From positions 109,037 to 130,540 of the forward strand of contig NW_003546387.1 in assembly GCF_000090795.2 (NCBI RefSeq): a DNA stretch of 21,504 bases, written 5' to 3'. The position numbers were made by a program, and so were the translations under genes. Within the stretch, counting starts at the first letter, position 1. Every line of letters starts with the position of its first letter. A model generated the notes under the pieces. That model had not been told where the DNA came from. It saw nothing but the letters and a program-made list of their open reading frames with translations, and ran no database searches. Shown piece after piece: positions 1 to 6,860 of this stretch. Source of the DNA: Amphimedon queenslandica. Its lineage: Eukaryota; Porifera; Demospongiae; Haplosclerida; Niphatidae.

Positions 1-1212
1 GCTCCTCCTCCTCCTCTACTTGATGGAGTAATAGAGCAGTTACTAAAGGACAACAAAACATTACAAGCTCTTTCACTGGACATATCTGATGAATTCCTAC
101 CATCATCAATGAATATAGTAGAGGTGAACACACCACTCACTGCTCTAGAGATAGGAAGAGAATGGAGTAGTAAACTAATGACATCATCACAACTTCAACA
201 TATCAAAGGATTACACTGTATGATAATACATGAACCATACCCACCAAATCTTCTATTTCTCACTCATCCCAATCTACATACACTTACTTTGCCAGTAGAC
301 ACAGCTGAGAGTGCTATTGAACTATTTGCTATTCTAAAAAGCAATACTACACTTGAAGCTCTGAGTGTGACGATAAAGGAGGAGAGAGTATATACCAGCA
401 GTATAGGTACTAGTCTACAAGACATTAGTAGTAGTAGATCTTCATCTCTAATCGAGGAAACAGTAGATCTATCAACTAGCCAGAGTCTCAGTAGTCCAAA
501 GGAGGAAACCAGCAGCATGGGCATAAGTAGCTCTCCTCTCATCTCTCGTAAGCTAATGCAAGACCCACTTAATGAGCTGAGTGTGAAAGTATGTACTAGT
601 CTACAAGACATGCTAGCACAAAACAAAACACTGAAATACCTTGAGATTGATAGTTACAGGTATAGTGAAATTCTCATTCCCAGTTCATTCCTGTCCTTCC
701 TAACAACTGGTCTCAGACACAACACCAGTCTACAGCAGTTGAAAGTATCCATTCCACTGAATAAAGAGATAAGAACTTTTGTTAATGTCATCTCTCAGAA
801 GAGCAATCTCACAGAACTTGAAGTTAACTTCAATCCAGATCAGTCGTACAGTAACTGTAGTGAGGAAGAGATAAAACAAATAATGACACCATTGTTTTAT
901 GAACAGGGACTACCTGCTGTTACTAACTTGTTACAGTTGCATACTACCATCAGACTACTGAGGATAGAGTGTACATGTAGATATATTAATGATGATTCGT
1001 CTCAACATAACTGGATAGAACTAGTACAACATTTATATGAAATTATCTTTATCCATCCATCACTTGAATATATTGAGATATATACTGGATTGGCACCTAC
1101 TCCTCCTCTCCTAGTGTATACTCTAAAAGATCAAAAGAAGACATTGATTGATAGACACAGAAAAGAACAACCACACAGACCACATCCAATAGTGAATTTA
1201 AAGAATTCCTAA
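1..1212 (+). CDS. Leucine-rich-repeat protein, 3' part (N-terminus outside window)
   Basis: The frame is open from base 1, so the ATG at 109 is probably internal and at least 403 residues are in view, ending with TAA at 1210-1212. Repeated segments have the pattern of ribonuclease-inhibitor-type LRRs: 'NKTLQALSL', 'NTPLTALEI', 'HPNLHTLTL', 'NTTLEALSV', 'NKTLKYLEI', 'NTSLQQLKV', 'SNLTELEV', 'HPSLEYIEI'. A Ser/Thr/Glu-rich insert of roughly 50 residues (about 415-550) interrupts the series. The nucleotide string ACTAGTCTACAAGACAT occurs on both sides of it (411 and 595), which suggests internal duplication. LRRs bind proteins or ligands; in sponges such C-terminal arrays often belong to NLR-type sensors, but no NACHT domain is visible here, so the parent family is inference. 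No membrane segment or intron is seen. Two AATAAA-type signals start at 1311. Confidence 0.8.
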   Translation, partial: APPPPLLDGVIEQLLKDNKTLQALSLDISDEFLPSSMNIVEVNTPLTALEIGREWSSKLMTSSQLQHIKGLHCMIIHEPYPPNLLFLTHPNLHTLTLPVDTAESAIELFAILKSNTTLEALSVTIKEERVYTSSIGTSLQDISSSRSSSLIEETVDLSTSQSLSSPKEETSSMGISSSPLISRKLMQDPLNELSVKVCTSLQDMLAQNKTLKYLEIDSYRYSEILIPSSFLSFLTTGLRHNTSLQQLKVSIPLNKEIRTFVNVISQKSNLTELEVNFNPDQSYSNCSEEEIKQIMTPLFYEQGLPAVTNLLQLHTTIRLLRIECTCRYINDDSSQHNWIELVQHLYEIIFIHPSLEYIEIYTGLAPTPPLLVYTLKDQKKTLIDRHRKEQPHRPHPIVNLKNS

Positions 1213-1247
1213 TAATATCATGATTTAGTTTATTAGAGCATTACCAT

Positions 1248-1320
1248 AATCCTTTTTGTAGTGTAGATAATCCTTTTGTAGTGTATAGGTAATCCTTTTT
1301 TACATATTTTAATAAATAAA
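1248..1320 (+). repeat. Short tandem repeat in 3' UTR plus poly(A) signal
   Basis: Just after the LRR stop codon a ~21-bp unit (AATCCTTTTTGTAGTGTA-like) occurs two and a half times at 1248-1297. It is followed by AATAAATAAA at 1311-1320, a good polyadenylation signal for the LRR gene. Confidence 0.6.
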
Positions 1321-1847
1321 AAGGAAAAGAGAAGTAAATAATAATTATTATAATTTTAGATCTACTTAATCCATTATTATTATTATTATTAAGTTGTTGT
1401 TTGTGATGTAGTATTGACATTGATGATAAAAGATTGTAAATACCTCTACCTCTCTAAAACCAATAATAAATAATAACAACAACAACAATAATAAACAGTA
1501 ATAATAAATATTAAATAATTAAAAAACGTATGATCATTATGACATTACATACATGTGAAAGTTGCTATGCCATGCTCATGATTATACCATTCATAAACAA
1601 ATACTGGGTACTACATATTGAAAATATTAACAAGTACTTGAAGTGTCCAGTTTTACATACATGTACTGCAGTACATAATGATGATTCCATAGTTATCTCA
1701 ATGTTACTTCTCTTAGCAGGACCATTAATACCAGGACTGGTACATACTAATGTACAGTCCAACTCCTCTTACAAGTAATCCTATTCACTGATGAACCAAT
1801 CACATGAAACTCCTAGAGGGAGAGAGATTTTTGATGAGGCAAACCCT
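1321..1847. other. AT-rich non-coding stretch
   Basis: This holds runs of TAA/ATT trinucleotides (about 1371-1392 and 1463-1520) and two short, mutually antisense open frames at 1530-1778. Neither frame looks like a protein family. A - strand frame near 1690-1740 has a faint resemblance to the region after box B in pocket proteins, too weak to annotate. Confidence 0.5.
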
Positions 1848-2188
1848 CTAAAGTTTCTGTGGTGACAGAGCCGCTCTCTTTATAACAGGAAGAGGAGACA
1901 ACAACAATTCATTAGACTATAGAATAAATACTAATTAACTATTCATGAACTTATGAATTATTCATGACCTAAAACCACACCTACCTCATCCGAGAACTTT
2001 GATACGAAATCTTTAAGTTGGTCGATAAATACTTTATTATAAAATTGAATGATATCACCACGAGACTCTGGATGAGGGACTTTCCTTGATCAGTCTCTCC
2101 TTCATCTTTGAAACAGAAAGTGGGCAGGGCCAGATTTATCATATCGTCTTGAGTATGAGACGATTTAGAACCTTTTAGTATCAACACA
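1848..2188 (-). pseudogene. Retinoblastoma-family (RB1/RBL) pocket-protein fragment
   Basis: Exon 2067-1985 (27 codons) encodes 'SRGDIIQFYNKVFIDQLKDF' and seven more residues. This matches the end of the pocket B domain of p107/p130/RB, where R-G-D-(L/I)-I-x-F-Y-N is typical. It ends at a GTAGGT donor; a 68-bp intron and a phase-0 acceptor follow. Exon 1916-1848 then reads 'SNELLLSPLPVIKRAALSPQ' and two more residues, the proline/SP-rich stretch that follows box B ('LSPxPxI'). An in-frame TAG at 1850-1848 stops it, although the next codons still hold an SP motif. Upstream, 2188-2172 encodes 'VLILK', matching the residues before this segment in RB proteins. It joins in phase through a ~104-bp intron; otherwise it reads through with a one-base frame change. 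Pocket proteins repress E2F transcription in the nucleus. The rest of the pocket and the C-terminal domain are not found, so this looks like a relic. Confidence 0.65.
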
Positions 2189-2523
2189 CTGCAATATATC
2201 TACAAGCAATAATGGAGGAAACAGGAAGAAAAGAAGAGGTTTATGTGGTATAATACTACGAGTTAAAATTTGACAGCTGCTAATGTACATGTACATGAAT
2301 AGTCAAACCTGTCTATTCTGGACATCTTGGGACCCAATAATAACCTCCTGATTATGAATCTGTCCTGTCTTGCAAAAACGTTTTGTGTGTAGATTCTCTC
2401 ACACAACAAAATAATGAATCCGTCCATTGATGTCAAAATGAGGATTTTCAGAAACAATATCCTACAACATTGAGTATGATAATAAGTACATACATATGTA
2501 TATGTACATGTATACATATGTAC

Positions 2524-3170
2524 AAAATGTAATAAAAATTTGCTGTGACTTTGGAGCCATTTTTTGAAAAATTCATGGGGCATAATAATAGCCTTGGGTA
2601 TTTTTCAAAAATGGCCATTTGAAAAAAGGCCATAACTTAAAATTGAAGTTGGAATCAGTTTAAACTTACTACACAGCATAAGGATACTAAAAAGAATGTA
2701 AAACATTGAGGGACTCCACCTCCTGACTGCACCTACCAGTCATGCCAGATGTACGTACAAATTTTTGTAAGTAAGGGCTTCGCCCAATTAATATGATCAA
2801 TATGCAATAGAAAATGTAATAAAAATTTGGGCCGGTAATTTTGAAGCCATTAAAAAAAACCATAGCTTTGGGTAATTTTTTGAATCTGCAATTTTTTAAA
2901 CCGGCAATAAGTTGAAAAATTTAAGTCGGAATAAGTTCTAACTTTCTACACAACATAAGAACATCAATATGTATTAGAAAATGTAATAAAATTTGGAAAT
3001 GACTTTGGAGCCATTTTTTAAACCATGGGCTATTATAGCCTTGCATACTTTTGAAAATTTTGGCATTTTCTTAAAATGGCCATAGCTTGAAAATTTAAGT
3101 TGGAACCAGCTCAAATTTTCGACGAAGCATAAGGACACCAATATGTATCAGAAAATGTAATAAAAACTGA
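2524..3170. repeat. Satellite-like tandem array, ~170-bp unit
   Basis: The string AAAATGTAATAAAA recurs at 2524, 2811, 2978 and 3152. After each of the first three comes a similar block: TTTGGAGCCATTTTT, a 'GGCCAT' segment, TTGAAAATTTAAGT-type sequence, then ACACAACATAAGGACA. Spacings are about 167 and 174 bp. The 287-bp first spacing includes ~110 bp of unrelated sequence at about 2700-2810. Open frames in this stretch are chance frames in the repeat. Confidence 0.7.
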
Positions 3171-3491
3171 AGACACAAGAATGTATACTTACAGGTAAAT
3201 ATTGGTGAGTCTATTACTTGTACTAGTCTGTCAGTTTCTTGCAATACTTTTGAAGTAATCTCAATTTCACCACCGGCTAAACAACAAGAAATGAAAACAA
3301 TTACATGTACCATTATTCTTATTTATTATTATTGACTTGTATAGCCACTATGCTAGCAGCATGTTGATAATTCTGTGACAGTAGACACAGGGTTACTATA
3401 GCTATGGCATTGTGACAACAGCAATCAAAAAGACTCTTACACAATATTTAACTATCCTACAAGAAAAGTACATCAAGTGATAACGATAAAA

Positions 3492-3690
3492 TACTGTATA
3501 GGGGTTATATTTCATTGGTAATAAATTTCACAAATTTTGCATTTTCATTAAATTCATGAAATTAAATTCCACAAAAGAGGTGTGGCGCACTAGGAAAAAT
3601 GGCTGCAGAAGGTAAGATTTGCAAAAATTTATACCAACAAATAACAAATTCGTGAAATCTTATATAAAAAAATAAAACCCCTATACAGTA
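3492..3690. mobile_element. MITE, 199 bp, perfect terminal inverted repeats
   Basis: The ends are CTGTATAGGGGTT and its exact complement AACCCCTATACAG, flanked by TA on both sides, as expected for a Tc1/mariner-type target duplication. The interior holds AAAATGGCTGCAG, related to ATGGCAG-containing interiors of the elements at 13104 and 15877. Too short to encode a transposase. Confidence 0.75.
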
Positions 3691-3924
3691 ATAATAATGT
3701 AAAAATATTATTAAAAATTTAAGTGATACTGATAATTAGGAGAGAATACATGTACTCTATTATCTATGATTGATGTGAAGTGATGCAGCTGACCAATGTA
3801 AACTAATGGCAACAAACATAATTCAGTATAGTGTGAAAGATATCAATGTGCAATTGTGCATTTTTTTAGCAGCTGTTAGCTGTATTATTCATGTACAGAT
3901 GAGCACAGCTTTCTGTATAAAGAC

Positions 3925-4417
3925 TAAAGGCCTTTCTATACTTAAACTGGTTCTAGAAGTCGGCTCATGAATGCACATTGAATCAGCATCAAGTGATTCC
4001 ACACTATCTTCAGGATCATGTATATTTTGATAACATTTCTGATCCAGCTGCCATTGGTTGTCTACCTTATAGCTCCAAATTTTCGTCAGTCAAAAATTTC
4101 GTCAAAATCTTAATTTCTTGTTAAAGTTAATTTTCGTCAATAAAATTTTTGTCATTTTTGTTATTAATCCGCATACTACCCACGTGAAACAAAAATTTTG
4201 TTGATTAAAAATTTTGTCAAGCAAAAGTATGTGATGAATTTGACGAAAATTTGAAGCTATACGGTATCAAATGTGCATTCAAACCACATATGAAGGTGGT
4301 TTGAGATAATGCCTTTGAAGTCAATTCGCTTCAGGTGTGGAATGACTGGAATTGGTTTCAAACCAGTTAAATGCCGGTGCGGCGGTGCATTAGAAGTGCT
4401 AGTGTAGAAAGGCCTTA
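3925..4417. mobile_element. MITE with AAGGCCTTTCTAYACT ends, carrying a nested MITE
   Basis: The left end AAGGCCTTTCTATACT (3927) and the right end AGTGTAGAAAGGCCTT (4400-4415) are inverted copies with one mismatch. A second inverted pair, AAACTGGTT and AACCAGTT, lies just inside. The element at 4063-4266 is inserted within it. No coding capacity. Confidence 0.65.
4063..4266. mobile_element. MITE nested in the 3925-4417 element
   Basis: Inverted ends TACCTTATAGCTCCAAATTTTC and TACCGTATAGCTTCAAATTTTC (each read from its own end) match over the ATTTTCGTCA part and are bounded by TA. The interior is built of TTTTGTCA/AATTTTCGTCA motifs. A decayed relative lies at about 5225-5310. Because it interrupts the outer element, it arrived later. 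Confidence 0.7.
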
Positions 4418-4478
4418 AGAGTCAGGAGTTTAGGACCACATTTTCTTTTTTTCAAGCTATCAATTCATAATCCCCATT

Positions 4479-5098
4479 ATGAATCATTTACAATCTGTAG
4501 AGTTTACTCAAAATGATCAATGTGGTCTTATAACAGGTAAACAACAGTTGACTTGATGGTAGAGTATAGTTACTCTTTGTAAATATCTTCATCAAATCAT
4601 AGACAAGGAGCTTACTATGACAGCTGCTAACAAGATGTTTAGTTATTCTGAAGATCATTACAAGCTAATAGGGACTGGATTAATTGTGAAGGTGTCTGAT
4701 CTGAAGTCAATACCAGGAGAAACTAACAATCTTATTCTAGTATTCCTGAGGTGCTTTGAAGCAGATAAAAATGTTAATTCGGCTACACTGATAAAACTGT
4801 GTGATGACTTTCCTGATCAACTGGGGAAAACAAAATCTAACCTTCTGGCATATATAGGTAAGTTACTATAACACAATACTCAGTACCGGCTCTTGTGTGT
4901 ATGTTAATAAATGCCATAGATACTTAGCTCTACTTTAGTAATGTAACTAGCTCTACATTCACATTTATTCTTAAATTACACTCAATAATTCAATGAATAT
5001 TTATTATGTCATAATTTTTTTTGATTATTAATAATTACAATTGAATCTAATGTCATATTTTTGCAGGTGCAGTGGATAACATGCAAGATATCAATTGA
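4479..5098 (+). CDS. Small stand-alone death-domain protein (three exons)
   Basis: Proposed exons are 4479-4536, 4603-4857 and 5067-5098, giving 114 aa. Introns are 66 and 209 bp with GTAAAC/CATAG and GTAAGT/TTTGCAG borders, and both joins are in phase. The middle exon has the death-domain pattern: 'HYKLIGTGLIVKVSDLKSIP' (helix 1-2, I-G-x-x-L ... D-L), then 'LVFLRCFEADKNVNSATLIK' with the usual W replaced by C/F, and 'LCDDFPDQLGK'. The protein ends 'AVDNMQDIN'. Death domains are six-helix modules that oligomerise in apoptosis and innate signalling; one with no partner domain would act as an adaptor or competitor (inference). No membrane segment is seen. The gene lies antisense within a VAC14-like intron. 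The start is the least certain part: the first exon could extend upstream through an acceptor at 4456, or a 13-base exon at 3599-3611 could substitute. Confidence 0.7.
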
Positions 5099-5319
5099 TG
5101 CATGAAATTAGAATTTTAACATGTAGCAAACTAAACATTGTTAAAAATAGTTATGTGCTTAAAAATATTTTAGTCATTTTCTGATGATACATGTACATGT
5201 AAATCAGCATGCTATCTATATCTACATCAAGCAAAAATTTTGTCAGCCAAAAATTTTGTCAAAACGAAAGTGCCTGAAAAATTTTTATGGAGAAAAACAT
5301 ACAACAATAATAAAAAATA
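5099..5319. other. Non-coding 3' flank with decayed MITE sequence
   Basis: TACATGTACATGT lies at about 5188-5200. AAATTTTGTCA motifs (5233-5265), like those inside the 4063-4266 element, look like its remains. No AATAAA is clear after the death-domain stop. Confidence 0.4.
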
Positions 5320-5505
5320 TACGGTATGGCAGGAAATTTTTGAGGGACTTAAGTTTGGTGAACTGAAAATTTTAGTGATTTGCAAACTTGTGGCCACATG
5401 CCATTGAGCATGCTCATTATGGCTCAAAATGGTGAATTTTTATTTCGGTAAATGGCTATCAAAATGTCAAATTTAACTCCCTCCAAAATTTCACGCTATG
5501 CGATA
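5320..5505. mobile_element. MITE, ~186 bp
   Basis: The left end TACGGTATGGCAGGAAATTTT and the inverted right end TATCGCATAGCGTGAAATTTT share most positions, and both continue into GAGGGA. The interior 'CATGCCATTGAGCATG' and 'GGCTCAAAATGGTG' are shared with the element at 10543-10720, so the two are one family. Confidence 0.65.
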
Positions 5506-5777
5506 TACAAATAAGAAATAATTATATTGTACATGTACAATGTAAGTGGATTTCTACATATATAAGTAAATGTACATATTCTGGATGCACTTACTGGTCC
5601 GTCCATACTCTGCAGCTGCGTACGAAGATTAAACAGTTCAGCTGAACTGAAAGGAAGAGTGTTTAGTTCCCGGACCATCGGTGAAGCAAATGATAGTTTC
5701 TCTTCAGTAGCCAGTATCTCAACTAATGTGCAATAAACTGCTTTAGCATCAACAAATGCACACAAGTGTCTAGTGGA

Positions 5778-5862
5778 AGAGAGAGAGAGAGCTAGAGAAA
5801 GAGAGAGAGACAGAGAGAGACAGAGAGAGTGAGAGAGAGGAGAGAGAGAGAGAGAGGGGGGG
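5778..5862. repeat. (GA)n microsatellite
   Basis: About 85 bp of interrupted GA dinucleotides ending in a G run. Read on the - strand it is a long CT tract running straight into the acceptor of the VAC14-like exon at 5769, so it may have served as its polypyrimidine tract. Confidence 0.9.
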
Positions 5863-6860
5863 AGTAGTTTGAGTAATACTTGTACAGTATGATATATACA
5901 TGCATACTTATGTACATGTACATATACTGTAGCTAAAAAATCTGGAGTTATAAAATCTGGCAAATTGTTCTCAAATTTGGTGACTAAATTTAGAAAAATT
6001 TTGACCATGCACTACAAATGATGCCACAAAAATAGGACTGTTAATTGTATTTTGTCAAAATTCATAAAAAATATAACCTCTACATGCACCATAAATACAC
6101 GTACTGTACTGTACAAGTACATATATATACTATACCTAAAACTGAGGCTGCCTTTGTTCTCTAGTAGTCACTGCTGTTGAACATTTACATAAATTTGGCC
6201 AGGAACAATTTAAAATTTTTATTAAAAATTATAATGGCCATACTCTCCTGTTCCTGATGTCCCTAGAATTGTAATATTAACAATAACAATAAGCCGTATC
6301 CACTCCACTACCTTTTTTTGGTTGGACATCACACATCTCATGACCAGCGTCTGACATTGATAGAGTAGCAATCACTTTAAGGGTTCAATTTAATACCTGA
6401 AGACAAGAAGAAAATACATTATCAATTAAAATTTGATATACATGTTAAATGTATCATGTATGAAGACAGTGATAATAATAATGATGATGATAATGATAAT
6501 AAAAATAATTTTGAAGATGGATTAAGAAGCTGAGAATAAAGGTTCAAATGGAACATTTACAGAAGACCGCACTATTAGGAACAGCTAGAATATTGAGGAA
6601 ACACATGAATGCCAAGAACTAGAACATCTAAGTTTACTTGTCAAAAACTGATTAGGATGTGTTCCAATTATGAATTTAATTGTGTGGTTTATGAAATAAT
6701 AATAACAATAATACAATTGTTACTGATGAAGTAGTTATATTTGTTTGTACATTACATACATTATGTCAGGGTGTGGCAAAGGATGCAATCTGATCCACTT
6801 AATATTTTCATCATTATATACAATTATAAAAATATTAGAATATAAAAAATAACAATCATT
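5863..6860. other. Mostly non-coding, one possible small - strand exon
   Basis: This has repeated ACATGTAC motifs, a small fold-back around 6197-6257 (CAGGAACA ... TGTTCCTG) and a GATGAT/AATAAT microsatellite at 6473-6510. On the - strand 6357-6312 reads 'MSDAGHEMCDVQPKK' followed by a GTAGTG donor, with a good acceptor (TTGTCTTCAG) ~45 bp upstream. It could be a small exon of an unknown gene, but nothing joins to it. No missing VAC14 exons were found here. Confidence 0.35.

Larger units (their letters stand above)
3193..5769 (-). pseudogene. VAC14: VAC14-like gene, three C-terminal exons, probably decayed
   Basis: Exon 5769-5595 (58 codons) contains 'EEKLSFASPMVRELNTLPFS' and 'SAELFNLRTQLQ', matching the VAC14 region 'KFAS-MV-ALN-(I/L)-TELF-LR-QL'; it ends at GTAAGT. 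Exon 3456-3337 contains 'CHNAIAIVTLCLLSQNY', the VAC14 'CHNP-TTVSLCFL-QNY' block. Exon 3276-3193 contains 'ETDRLVQVIDSPIFT', matching 'E-DKLVQ-IECPIFTY', and ends at GTAAGT. VAC14 is the HEAT-repeat scaffold of the PIKfyve-FIG4 complex that makes PI(3,5)P2 on endosomes. Two defects are seen. In the middle exon, after the good acceptor CTTGTAG, the third codon is TAA (3450-3448), where a gapless alignment from memory expects Gln. The middle-to-last exon join also has no GT donor in the required phase. The N-terminal two thirds and the last exon were not found. A true gene with long introns is less likely. Confidence 0.7.

Noticed and set aside
264..626. - strand frame opposite the LRR gene
   Set aside because: It is the antisense shadow of regular LRR codons; the composition is not protein-like.
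2263..2583. 106-codon - strand frame upstream of the RB-like fragment
   Set aside because: It shows no pocket-domain similarity and consists of TACATG-rich and tandem-repeat sequence.
5496..6008. 170-codon - strand frame
   Set aside because: Only the part within 5769-5595 is real coding sequence (VAC14-like). The rest is translated GA microsatellite and intron.
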